A stretch of 35,277 nucleotides of DNA from NCBI GenBank assembly GCA_934463175.1, contig CAKSIW010000018.1:1-35277 (forward strand). The letters run 5' to 3'. This DNA comes from an uncultured Clostridia bacterium. GTDB lineage: Bacteria > Bacillota > Clostridia > Monoglobales > Monoglobaceae. The notes under the pieces were generated by a model. The model had not been told where the DNA came from. It did not search any database and saw only the letters and a list, made by a program, of their open reading frames with translations. Below, piece after piece: positions 9,145 to 17,731 of this stretch; positions within the stretch are counted from its first letter, which is position 1; each line of letters opens with the position of its first letter. The translations under genes were made by a program, and so were the position numbers.

Positions 9145-9216
9145 AATCGAACACGAATATTATTATTCGTGAATATATAAAATCGTGAATGATATTATTC
9201 ATATTATCACGATTTT
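9132..9216. promoter_or_regulatory. Palindromic operator sites for the XRE repressor
   Basis: An inverted repeat ATTCGTGT (9132-9139) / ACACGAAT (9151-9158) overlaps the -10 box. ATTCGTGAAT follows at 9165-9174. A larger palindrome, AAAATCGTGA (9179-9188) / TCACGATTTT (9207-9216), lies downstream. The shared TCGTG core suggests repeated binding sites that would block RNA polymerase; the last palindrome could also fold in the leader RNA. Confidence 0.55.
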
Positions 9217-9274
9217 AGAGTAAAGTCAATACTTTTGGTAAAACAAAATTTTTGAAGATGGGGGGAACGCAGTT

Positions 9275-10489
9275 ATGGCAAACAAAACAGTTGTCCGCAA
9301 TGCGGCATATACGCGCGGCAGTGTGAGCATACGGGAACGGCACAACGAACGAAAGAACGAATGCTATTCCAATGCCGATATTCGTTTAGAGCGTTCTTCT
9401 ATGAATATACATTTTAGGCAGTGTGAGGGAACATACACAGAAGCCTTTGACAAGCTGCTTGAAGATGGAGCAATCAGCACGCGCGGCTTGAAGAAAGATG
9501 CGAAAATCATTGATGAAATGATTTTTGATGTGAACACAAGCTACTTTGAAGAAAACGGCGGCTATGACTTTGCCAAACGATTTTATGAGGAAGCCTATCG
9601 TTTAGCAGTCAAGGAAGCCGGTGACGAAAGATATATTCTGTCTGCGGTCATGCACGCTGATGAGATAAATGTCGGAATCTCCGATGATTTAGGTCGGGAT
9701 GTATACCATTATCACCTTCATGTCATATATGTGCCTGTTGTGAAAAAAGAGGTCAAATGGTCGAAACGCTGCAAGGATAAATCTTTGGTGGGAACGGTTA
9801 AAGAGGTTGTCAATCAGGTCAGCCACAGCAAGAAATGGCCGAGATTCAAGAATGAAAACAGCGAATGGGTAAATTCTTACTCGCTTTTGCAGGATAGATT
9901 CTATGAGCATATGCGGAGTGCAGGATTTAAGGACTTTGAGCGTGGTGACTACAAAAGCACACGAAAGCATTTATCTGATGTGGAGTACAAGCTTCAACAG
10001 GATAAAGAGCGCGAGGCTTGCTTGGAGCAGAAAATCACAGGCTTGGAGAATAAGGCTGAGACAAAGAAAAAGCAAGTTGATATGCTTGATAAAAAGCTTG
10101 CTATTCGCAAAAGTGGTGTTGACGATTTAGATTATTTGGATGAGGTCGGTAAAAAGAACGTGTTAGGGCAGATTGTTCTAACACCAAAGGAATTGAAAAA
10201 GGTCAGAAGCCTTGCAGAGGAAGGTGCAGAGGCGAGAGGCAAGATTTACGATTTGGAAAATGCGTTAGAACGGGCAAATCGTGAAGCGGATTATGCAAGA
10301 GGCCAGTCGCGCATTTGGAAACAACGATATGAGGATTTGTTAGAAAAAACAAAACCATACCTTGAAGCCGTCAAACTTTTCCCACAAAAGGTTATGAATT
10401 TTTTGAAAAAGACAATGCAGGAATACAAATTGGAGCAACAGGCACGGCGGGCGCTGCGCAGGGAAAGGAGCATGGATTATGAACGGTAA
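9275..10489 (+). CDS. MobV-family (Pre/Mob) relaxase
   Basis: A 404-residue protein, with ATG 9275 preceded by GGGGGGAA. Relaxases of this family nick one strand at oriT and pilot it during conjugative mobilization; they also act as plasmid recombination (Pre) enzymes. Visible features are the N-terminal HNERKNECYSNADIR block (residues 23-37) typical of Mob_Pre, and the metal-binding motif HADE (127-130) followed by HYHLH (145-149) at the end of a beta-strand (VIYVPV). Residues about 225-345 are Lys/Glu-rich and predicted coiled coil, and the C-terminus is basic (RRALRRERS). The gene overlaps the next small ORF by 11 nt. It corresponds in place and type to TnpZ of Tn4451. Divergence of the usual HxDExxPHxH spacing is noticeable but all His residues are kept. 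Confidence 0.88.
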   Translation: MANKTVVRNAAYTRGSVSIRERHNERKNECYSNADIRLERSSMNIHFRQCEGTYTEAFDKLLEDGAISTRGLKKDAKIIDEMIFDVNTSYFEENGGYDFAKRFYEEAYRLAVKEAGDERYILSAVMHADEINVGISDDLGRDVYHYHLHVIYVPVVKKEVKWSKRCKDKSLVGTVKEVVNQVSHSKKWPRFKNENSEWVNSYSLLQDRFYEHMRSAGFKDFERGDYKSTRKHLSDVEYKLQQDKEREACLEQKITGLENKAETKKKQVDMLDKKLAIRKSGVDDLDYLDEVGKKNVLGQIVLTPKELKKVRSLAEEGAEARGKIYDLENALERANREADYARGQSRIWKQRYEDLLEKTKPYLEAVKLFPQKVMNFLKKTMQEYKLEQQARRALRRERSMDYER

Positions 10490-10649
10490 TATGATAACTA
10501 AACTTAAAAGTGATAATATTGCCGAACGCGATATAGTCGTGAAAGGTACACATATTCACATCAAGAGCGTATTTAACGGCAAAATTCCGCTTGAAAAGGC
10601 ATTGGGCAATATTGCTGTGAGAAAACTGTCGGTAAAGAAGAAAAATTAG
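10479..10649 (+). CDS. Small TnpW-like transposon protein
   Basis: A 56-residue ORF starts with ATG 10479 inside the last codons of the relaxase gene, an ATG overlap that suggests translational coupling; GGAAAGGAG (10461-10469) lies 9 nt upstream. The protein reads VVKGTHIHIKSVFNG followed by a helix (LEKALGNIAVRKL) and a basic end (KKKN). A beta-strand pair ending in a Phe, then a short amphipathic helix, is the pattern of the small TnpW proteins of Tn4451-type elements, whose function is not known to me. The resemblance is by shape, not by strong identity. Confidence 0.6.
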   Translation: MNGNMITKLKSDNIAERDIVVKGTHIHIKSVFNGKIPLEKALGNIAVRKLSVKKKN

Positions 10650-10669
10650 GAAGAAATAACGAGTTAATA

Positions 10670-10712
10670 TTGAAGTTTTTCGCTGAGTATGGTAAAATAT
10701 ACTCAGCGAAAA
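10670..10712 (+). promoter_or_regulatory. Recombinase promoter embedded in a perfect 14-bp palindrome
   Basis: TTGAAG (10670-10675) and TAAAAT (10693-10698) are spaced 17 bp apart. The -10 box sits in the loop between perfect 14-bp arms (10677-10690 and 10699-10712, arm TTTTCGCTGAGTAT). The arrangement suggests a dimeric operator clamping the promoter, or a transcript-end hairpin for the relaxase operon. A good ribosome site (GGGAGG, 10734-10739) follows before the recombinase. Confidence 0.55.
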
Positions 10713-10746
10713 TCATTGGCTTGTTGTTTCTTCGGGAGGTTAAACA

Positions 10747-12345
10747 ATGAGGAATCAAACAAGGTACAATGCGGCGGTTTACTGCCGGCTTTCAAAGGAT
10801 GATGATATTCGGAGCACCGGAAGCTCCGGTGGCGGCGAAAGCGGCAGTATCATATCGCAAAAGGAAATCATTGAAAAATATGTCCATGACAACGGCTGGC
10901 ACATTTACGACTATTATGTTGACGATGGCTATTCGGGGACAAATTTTCAAAGACCGGATTTCGAGCGCATGATAGATGATATTGAAGATGGCAAAGTCAA
11001 TATGGTTATTACCAAAGATTTGAGCCGTTTGGGGAGAAATTACATAGAAGCAGGTCAGTTTACGGAGGTGTATTTTCCCTCGAAAGGTGTCCGATATATT
11101 GCGCTGAATGATGGAGTAGACACAATCAACAACGAGAACAGCATAGCACCATTTGTCAATATTCTGAACGAATTTTATTCAAGAGATATCAGCAAAAAGG
11201 TGCGGACAGCGGTTCGTGCGAAAAAGCAAAAAGGCGAATATTTAAGCAATTACGCGCCAATCGGTTATTTGAAAGACCCAGAGGACAAACACAGACTGAT
11301 TGTTGAAGAAACAGGGGCTGCTATTGTTAGGCGCATTTTCGAGATGGCAAGGTCGGACATGGGCAGTAAGAAAATCTGTAAGGTTTTGAATGATGAGGGC
11401 ATACCCACACCTATCAATCATAGGAAATGACTGCTGAATGGAATAAAACCCAAGCAGGCAAGGTGGAACGCTGAGTCCGTTGTTGCAATCTTACGTAATA
11501 GGACTTATTTAGGCGAAACGGTGCAGGGTGTTTATGATTGTGCAAGATTCAAGCGGACACCAAGCAAGCGCAAGCCGCAAAAAGAATGGATTATCACATC
11601 TAATACCCATGAGCCGCTTGTAGATGCTGAAACATTTGAATTTGTACAAAAGCTGATTGACGCACGAAACAGACCAATAAAGAGCAACGTGGTACAGTTA
11701 TTTGCAGGGTTTGTAAAATGTGAGGATTGCGGATATGCGTTGGGATATTCAAATTCTCACGGTACGGAGTATTACAGTTGCGGCACATATCGGCGGCATG
11801 GCAGCAAATTTTGTTCTTGTCACTATATCCGAAAAGATGTATTGGAACAGGCTGTGTTAGATGACATTCGCAAGTATTCCAAACTGGCAAAACATCAAGC
11901 GGAAAAGTTGACACAACAGTTACAGGAGCAGAACGGTGACAAGGACACAAGCCAAATCAAGTTTCTAAGTTCTGAATTGGCCAAGTTGAATACTAGGAAC
12001 ACAGAATTAGACGGCATTTTAAAGCGTCTATATGAGGATAACGTATCCGGACGATTATCGGATGAAAGATTTAACAAATTTTTAGCGGATTACGAGAAAG
12101 AGCAAGCTGATGTGCAGATGAAGATTGAGGACACACAGCAAACGATTGACGAGATTAAAGCAAACCAAATTGACACCGATTCGTGGATTAAGCTGATTCA
12201 GAATTACACGAGAATAAAGAAGCTGGACAGAACAGTTTTAGGCGAGTTGGTAGAAAAGATTACAGTTGGCGAAGCGAAAGAGGTTAATGGACATAAAACA
12301 ACGGACATAACTATCTATTATCGCTTTGTCGGTGCGGTGAGTTAA
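10747..12345 (+). pseudogene. TnpX-type large serine recombinase, interrupted by an in-frame TGA
   Basis: The reading frame runs 533 codons but has a TGA at 11428-11430, after codon 227, and continues in the same frame to TAA at 12345. The first part is a resolvase catalytic domain: YCRLSKDD with catalytic Ser16, YVDDGYSGTNFQRPDF, and ITKDLSRLGRN, followed by the start of the recombinase domain (KGEYLSNYAPIGYL). The second part has the rest of that domain (RWNAESVVAILRNRTYLG), a zinc ribbon (CEDCGYAL, YYSCGTY), a coiled coil and a DUF4368-like end (VLGELVEKITVGEA). Large serine recombinases need both halves to bind and exchange DNA ends. Unless the stop is read through, the enzyme is dead and the element cannot move by itself. 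TGA ends other genes here, so it is a real stop. A CGA-to-TGA or TGG-to-TGA transition would explain it. Confidence 0.88.
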
Positions 12346-12369
12346 GAAAATTATTAAAAACGACAATAT

Positions 12370-12398
12370 CAGTGGTTTTCGCCTAATGAAAGCCACTG
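12370..12398. terminator. Hairpin at the right edge of the mobile element
   Basis: An 11-bp stem with one G-U pair (12370-12380 with 12388-12398, CAGTGGTTTTC/GAAAGCCACTG) has a 7-nt loop. No T-run follows on the + strand. It lies between the recombinase stop and the first Rhs-derived base at 12411, so it is the last recognisable piece of the element. Confidence 0.45.
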
Positions 12399-12410
12399 CT
12401 CAAATATTGA

Positions 12411-13295
12411 TATTCTGGAGAATATACTGATTCCGAGAGCGGATTGATTTATCTGAGGAACAGATATTATGGCCCGAGTATTGGGAGGTTTATGACGGAG
12501 GATCCTTCAAGAGATGGATTGAATTGGTACATTTATTGTGACAATAATCCTGTGAATTTTATTGACCCGTTAGGATTAGATTCAATTGTTATAACAAACG
12601 AAAATTCAGTTAACTTAGGAATTACAAGTGCAGGTCATACATCTGCAATATATCAAAACGCGGATGGTAATTGGTTCTATACATATTGGGGAAACAAAGC
12701 CGCAGCAGTAATTCGTATTCCAGACACATATGTGAAGAAATGGCGAAGGAGTGGCGATGTTACTGCTAATAGTATGGAATCATTAAGTGATTTTAATAAT
12801 GCTTTAAATAAGTTTTTATCTGCAAATGGATTTAAAAACATAACTTCTAATTACACAGATGCAACATATATTGTTGGTGATTTTACGGCGTCATTATATG
12901 CAGCTTATGATGATGTTGAAAGTGCTTATAAGAATCGTTACAGCAAAGGAACGCTAACGACTTTGGAAGATGGCAGTAAAGTATTTCAGGGACATAATAG
13001 TCCATACAATGTAGGATATAGAAATTGCTTTGATAGAACTTATGCATCGTTAAGCAAAGGAACTCTTGCAGATGGAACAAATGTTGGGAACTATATGAGT
13101 AGTTTGGGATTTAAAAGAGGAATGGTTCCAAATGCAAATATTGCAAATTTTACTTCGGTCTTTATGAATAGTTCCTTTACATATAAAGGTGCATATTCTA
13201 GTTTATCAAATTACGCATCTTTGTATGTTCAAAATAGCCCTTGGGCTCAAAAAGCCACCAAAGCTGCGTATGCAAATGCAGCAATTGGAAAGTGA
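12411..13295 (+). pseudogene. Orphan Rhs tip with possible permuted papain-like (His...Cys) domain
   Basis: The open frame begins at 12411, right after a TGA (12408-12410), and has no start codon with a ribosome site; a TTG at 12444 is the first alternative start. It encodes the last part of an Rhs core (YSGEYTDSESGLIYLRNRYY, then NNPVN and DPLGL) and a tip of about 238 residues. RYYDP has become RYYGP. The tip contains GHTSAIY (His at residue 76 of the open frame), DGNWFYTYWG, and later YRNCFDRTY (Cys at 206). A His near the start and an N-C pair later resemble circularly permuted NlpC/P60 or LRAT-type folds, so a peptidase, amidase or acyltransferase toxin is possible; I do not recognise the family. 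Lacking secretion and core parts, it is a silent cassette rather than a working gene. Confidence 0.72.
12417..12529 (+). repeat. Short core handle of the orphan tip (matches 16005-16117)
   Basis: These 113 bp match 16005-16117 with four mismatches, all transitions. They encode the GEY...GLIYLRNRYY...GLNWY end of the Rhs core. The equivalent part of the first Rhs gene (from 7244) is clearly more divergent, so this tip and the third tip share an origin. Confidence 0.88.
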
Positions 13296-13305
13296 GGTGT
13301 AAACA

Positions 13306-13656
13306 ATGTATTATTTATTAAATTATGCACCTTTCATACTGTATATAGTAGTTTCGATGTTCCCTACAAAAATAAATTTTGGTGTATTTGCTATTATATA
13401 TTTATTTGCCCAACCACTGTATTTATTAATTGTTAATATGCCTTTTATTTACAAAAAGTCAATATCATATGTTGTTAGTATAATATGCATGCTTTCAGTT
13501 ATTATACTCAATGTGTTATATACTATGCTTATGCATAAAATCCAAACAGGATATTTTATAGGTGATGTTCCAGAAGGATTATACTACTTAATGGCTGGAA
13601 TACCAGCATTAATAACAATAGTTGGTATTGGTATAATTTTTTTGATCAAGAAGTAA
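13306..13656 (+). CDS. Four-TM membrane protein, candidate immunity to the orphan tip
   Basis: A 116-residue, strongly AT-rich gene starts at ATG 13306, with GAGGTG (13293-13298) overlapping the end of the tip frame. Four hydrophobic segments are visible, at about residues 8-20, 23-45, 51-74 and 88-114, ending in IFLIKK. No named family is recognised. Its place right after an orphan tip, and the same size class and topology as the 4-TM protein after the first Rhs gene, argue for an immunity role. Keeping an intact immunity gene beside a silent tip is common, since it protects against siblings that express the tip. The role is inferred from context. Confidence 0.7.
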   Translation: MYYLLNYAPFILYIVVSMFPTKINFGVFAIIYLFAQPLYLLIVNMPFIYKKSISYVVSIICMLSVIILNVLYTMLMHKIQTGYFIGDVPEGLYYLMAGIPALITIVGIGIIFLIKK

Positions 13657-13698
13657 ACAACAAATGATTTCACTCAAAGAGGCAAATGTAAAAGTCTG

Positions 13699-16006
13699 CC
13701 TATGACAAACTTGACCGAAAGACAAAGGAAACGCTTGAGGACGGCAAAACGAGGGAAACGAAGTATAATGATAAAGAAAATATAATCACAACGAACAATG
13801 CAAATGGCTTAAAACTCTTGTATTTATATGACAAATGTGGTAAACTGAAAAAGGTATATGATGAAAATGCAGACAAGGTTCTGCTGATGTGTGATTATGA
13901 TGAAAAGGAACGGCTGATTCGGGAGACAGATGTGCTTGGAACGGCATATGAGTATAAATATGATGAATATGACAGAAAAGCAGCGGTTTTGATATATGAT
14001 AATCAGAACAATATACTGAGTGAAAAATACATAGAGTATGATGATGTGTACGAAACATCTGAAGGAGTTTTTCTCAGAATGACAGTCAGAGAGGGGGGGA
14101 TATCCGACAGGAGAGTCACCGAGTATTATTTTGACAGCAGAGAACGAGTGGCGCAAAAGCACTTTGTGTCAGACGAAGGAAGAAGGATTTACCGATATGA
14201 ATATGACTTTTCCGATAATGTGATATGCGAAATTACGCCGACGGGACTTGAAACAAAACACAGCTATGATATGTTTGGAAATGTAGTGTATACACAGTAT
14301 CCTGATGGAAGTGAGGAGCATTTTGAGTATGACTTTCAGGGAAACTGCATAATGAGCGAAAACGGCGAGGGAGAAAGAGTATATCACACCTATGACAGCC
14401 TTTCGAGAAAGACAAAGACGGAAATCTCTGATGGTGAAAGAGTGAATGTGTTTAAAACATACTATGACTACAGAGGCAATGCGGTCAAAGAGATAAATGC
14501 AGAGGGAGGAGTCACACTAAAAGCCTACAGTGAAAGAGGATTTTTGGAAACAATACAGCAACAGGCAACGGCAGATGAGGGCATACAGACGGAATATGAA
14601 TATGACGGAGAGGGAAATGTCACAAAAATGTCATATGGTGCAGCAGGGGGAACAAATCGGATAAGCCATGAATTTGTGCGTGATGAGTATGGCAGATGCA
14701 TTGCGGAGATTGACAGTATGGGGCAGAAAACGGAGAATGAGTATGACGGCATAGGGAAGATGATTTTTCGGAGAGACAGAAACGGAACAGTCACGAGGTA
14801 CAGGTATGACGGACTGTCAAGGGTGATTGAAAAAGTCAATGACAAGGACGGATTTGTGCAGTATGAATATACGGACTTCGGCGAGATTGCAAGCATAACC
14901 GACGGGGCAGCCGTTAAAAAGATTAAGTACAATGACTTGGGTGAGGTGCAGGAGATAATCGGAGATAAGACAACGGAAGTCTATGTCTATGATGAAGAAG
15001 GAAGGCTTATTCGGAAAACCATTGATGACAAGGAAATGGGAACGGTTGAAAGCAGGTACAGCTATGACAAAAGAGGAAATGTAATTTCGGTTGAGACAGG
15101 AATGGGAGTTGAATATATCACATATGACAGGGCACGCAGAATAGTCAGAAAGGAAAACAGTGAAAACGGCATATCAAAAGCCTATGCATACTACCCCGGA
15201 GGACATGAGAGGGAGGTTGTCACGCGGCAGAAAGAAGAGATAGTATATGCCGAAAGCTATGAGTATGACCAAAACGGAAATAGGATATATGAGGATATAA
15301 ACGGCGAGATAAAAAGATATGCCTATGACGGCGCGGGCAGACTGAAAACGGTGACGGAGGGAGACGGAAGAGTCACGGAATATGAATTTGATGACTTTGG
15401 CAACATCTCAAGGGAATATGAGATTACGGAAAGAGGGATAAAAACAAAGAGATATTATTATGACGGAGGCGGACGGCTGATAATGGCGGAAAGTCCGAGC
15501 AGAACGGAAAGGTATGAGTATGACAAAACGGGGAATATGATTGAAAAAACAACAGAAACCGGAGGCAGAGAGAAAAAGAGTTATTACCGCTATGACGGGA
15601 GTAACAGATTGGAGGAATATATTTCCGGAGAAGAGTCAGCAGAGTACAGGTATAACCTTGACGGGCTTAGGGAAAGCAAGACGGCAGGGGGAAAATACAC
15701 AAGATATGTGTATGACGGAATGAATATAGCAGGAGAGCTTTGTGAGGGAGATTACTATATTTATCACCGAGGAACTGAACTAATCGGATACCAAAGCAAT
15801 GGAGGGAAAAGCTATTACTACAGGCAGGACAGTCACGGAAATGTTACGGCGTTGTTTGATTATGCGGGCAGGGATGTAAAGAACTACAAATACGATGCCT
15901 ATGGCGAGCCGCAGAGAACAAGGCTTAATCCTGAAGGAGAGAAAACAATAATATATCAGTGGAAAGCCGAGACGGAGAAGGTGAACAATCCGTTTGGCTA
16001 TTGCGG
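13699..16006 (+). repeat. Direct repeat copy B: 2308-bp Rhs core segment
   Basis: This is the second copy of 4936-7243. The left junction is abrupt: the bases before CCTATGAC (GCAAATGTAAAAGTCTG) do not match copy A. The right junction is at GGCTATTGCGG, after which the sequences diverge into different tips. Confidence 0.96.
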
Positions 16007-16117
16007 AGAATATATTGATTCCGAGAGCGGATTGATTTATTTGAGGAACAGATATTATGACCCGAGTATTGGGAGGTTTATAACGGAGGATCCTTCAAGA
16101 GATGGATTGAATTGGTA
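16005..16117 (+). repeat. Core handle of the third tip (matches 12417-12529)
   Basis: This is the partner of the 113-bp handle of the orphan tip, with four transition differences. It overlaps the last 2 bp of the large repeat and continues past it to GAATTGGTA. Confidence 0.88.
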
Positions 16118-16760
16118 TGTGTATGCGAATAATAATCCTATAAAATACATTGATCCAAGTGGATTGTATTATCTTGAAAAAGATAAAGAAGGACAGGTGT
16201 ATGCTGTAATTGAATCTGGTGATACTCTTTCTAACATCTCATATTCAGAAGTAGCAGATGCTAATGCATATCTTGATTTGAATTATGCAGAACCTGGATT
16301 TTTAGAAGTAGGGCAACGAGTAAATATTACAGGAATTTATAATGAGAACTATCCTGTTCCAACAAATATTATGTTGTCTAAAACAGGGCATACGCAGGGT
16401 GATTCTGGTCTAAGAGATGTTTCGAATGAAGAAATATCGAGACGAGCAAGGGATAGAAACTTATCGGGCGAGGAAAGAAGAAGATATCAACGTGAAGAAA
16501 AGCTAAGGGGTCAAAGAAATAAACAAAAGCGACAAAGCCATTATAGTGTTCAGTCACAGTTGCCATATCCTAATGCATCTTTTTCACCAACTCCAAATCA
16601 AACCACTCCTAAAGTAAATATGCCAGATTCACAGTTTTGGGAAAAAGTCGGTGCAGGTGTTATTACGGTAGTCGGTGTTGCTGCTGGAATATACTACTTT
16701 TGTTATACCGGTGATCCTGGTATAATATATCAGTATGCGCGATAGATAAGGGGTGAAATT

Positions 16761-17417
16761 ATGGATTTAGATAAGGCTTATAATATATTAGATTTAATTT
16801 CTGAAAAGAATGTTATAAATCCGGGTGATATAGCGTTATTAATAAACTTATCACATCATGACGATTCGGAAATAAGAGCATATGTGGCTGAATTACTTGT
16901 GTTAGCAAATGACATCGAAGCTGAAAGAATACTAATTACTTTATCCGGTGACGAAGACGAGTTGGTAAGAGTCAATGCATGTGATTCTTTATCAACATTT
17001 GCTACAACTAATTCATATAAACAATTGCTTAAATGCATTTTAAACGACCAAAGTCTCCTTGTAAAAAAATATGCCATATTAAGCCTTATTGATATTATGG
17101 ATTATGTTAATGCTGATAGAGACGAATTAAATAGGTTGTTTGAGGATTTAACTCAAAAAGATGACATATCAATTATTGCATCCGGCTTTAAAGGATTATA
17201 TATGATGGGAGATAAAGAACATCTTAATAATATTATTAATCTGCTAATAACCGAAGACTATCGCGATAGATGTACAGTCATAAACATTTTGGAGGATATT
17301 CTGGAAAACGGCAACAGAAATTCAATTTTATCTGCTTTAACAGAATTAAGAAAAACAGAAAAAAGTGAAGCTGTCAATTCTATAATTGATAGAGTTATTA
17401 GTGAATGCGAACAGTAA
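16761..17417 (+). CDS. HEAT-repeat protein, candidate immunity to the third tip
   Basis: A 218-residue acidic, all-helical protein; ATG 16761 follows AAGGGGTGA by a short spacer and lies 15 bp after the stop of the Rhs tip. Several helical pairs of the HEAT type are visible: DSEIRAYVAELLVL, DELVRVNACDSLSTF, SLLVKKYAILSLIDI and IISASGFKGLYMM-like segments (the last reads IIASGFKGLY). HEAT/ARM-like proteins are a known class of immunity partners in polymorphic toxin systems, where the curved surface binds the toxin domain. It has no signal peptide or TM segment, so it would act in the cytoplasm, unlike the membrane partners of the other tips. The pairing is inferred from adjacency. Confidence 0.82.
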   Translation: MDLDKAYNILDLISEKNVINPGDIALLINLSHHDDSEIRAYVAELLVLANDIEAERILITLSGDEDELVRVNACDSLSTFATTNSYKQLLKCILNDQSLLVKKYAILSLIDIMDYVNADRDELNRLFEDLTQKDDISIIASGFKGLYMMGDKEHLNNIINLLITEDYRDRCTVINILEDILENGNRNSILSALTELRKTEKSEAVNSIIDRVISECEQ

Positions 17418-17490
17418 ATGTAAATGCAATAAGTGGGTTATTGAGGCGTCATTTGCTGAAATATGACAAATGCTTTTTATGGTGCTATGA

Positions 17491-17673
17491 TTTACCTGTA
17501 GTCAAGTTGGTCATAAAGCTTCTTGGAGCATTAAAGAAGAAATAGGCAATTACATTTACGGATATATCAGAGCTGCTATGGGACTAACAATTGCAGAATT
17601 ATATGGTGGTTCTTGGCATGCTGCGGAGTTTCCGACAGGCGGTGCTGATTGGACTGACGAATGCCAGACCTGA
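17491..17673 (+). pseudogene. Decayed Ntox44 toxin-tip remnant
   Basis: A 60-codon frame, opening after TGA 17488-17490 and closed by TGA 17671-17673, contains EEIGNYIYGYIRAAMG and ELYGGSWHAAE. Aligned without gaps to EELGNITYGYLGSAAG ... LIAGSMYAAG of the Ntox44 tip in the first Rhs gene, 14 of 30 residues are identical. It has no start codon with a ribosome site and no Rhs core, so it is a fragment of a fourth tip. The bases from 17418 to 17490 show nothing else I can identify. Confidence 0.65.
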
Positions 17674-17731
17674 GTTCTGTGAAGAAGGGTGCTCAGGCAT
17701 ACAGAAAATAGTTTTAAGGCGGGATATTAAA

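Larger units (their letters stand above)
8590..12410. mobile_element. Tn4451-like mobilizable element inside the Rhs array (ends approximate)
   Basis: The segment carries an XRE regulator, a MobV/Pre relaxase, a TnpW-like small protein and a large serine recombinase with a DUF4368-type end, together with an oriT-like stem-loop. This is the gene set of Tn4451/Tn4453-type mobilizable transposons, in which TnpX excises and TnpZ mobilizes. It interrupts an array of Rhs tips. On the right, Rhs homology resumes at 12411; on the left, the last Rhs-linked gene ends at 8530. I could not identify matching terminal repeats, so both ends are estimates. With the recombinase broken, the element is probably stranded unless it is helped in trans. 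Confidence 0.75.
13692..16745 (+). pseudogene. Headless Rhs core carrying a third, LysM-containing tip (silent cassette)
   Basis: The frame opens after a TAA at 13689-13691, just 7 bp before the 2308-bp repeat begins, and runs about 1017 codons. It corresponds to the first Rhs protein from residue 631 on and lacks the signal peptide and N-terminal half. No start with a ribosome site is seen, only a TTG at 13818. After the repeat ends (16006) the handle GEYIDSESGLIYL leads to RYYDPSIGRF, NNPIK and DPSGL. The tip has a LysM-like domain (about residues 827-880, ESGDTLSNIS ... LEVGQRVNI), a charged Arg/Lys/Glu stretch (SRRARDRNLSGEERRRYQRE), a Pro/Asn-rich spacer and one TM segment near the end (GVITVVGVAAGIYYF). 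I recognise no catalytic toxin domain; a membrane-active or wall-targeted tip is conceivable. It is probably expressed only after recombination with the first Rhs gene. Confidence 0.82.

Noticed and set aside
11428..11430. TGA recoded as an amino acid in the recombinase
   Set aside because: TGA is the terminal stop of other genes here (13293-13295, 23555-23557, 32728-32730) and no selenocysteine-like hairpin is evident, so a nonsense mutation is simpler.
12411..12443. Mobile element inserted within a once-continuous Rhs gene joining the first Rhs tip to the orphan tip
   Set aside because: The left flank (8108-8590) is an immunity gene and intergenic DNA, not Rhs core, so the element lies between cassettes; loss of a longer handle at insertion remains possible.
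17591..17731. N-terminal extension of the membrane-anchored protein
   Set aside because: It overlaps the Ntox44 remnant in another frame and lacks a ribosome site, whereas ATG 17732 has one and starts a normal TM anchor.
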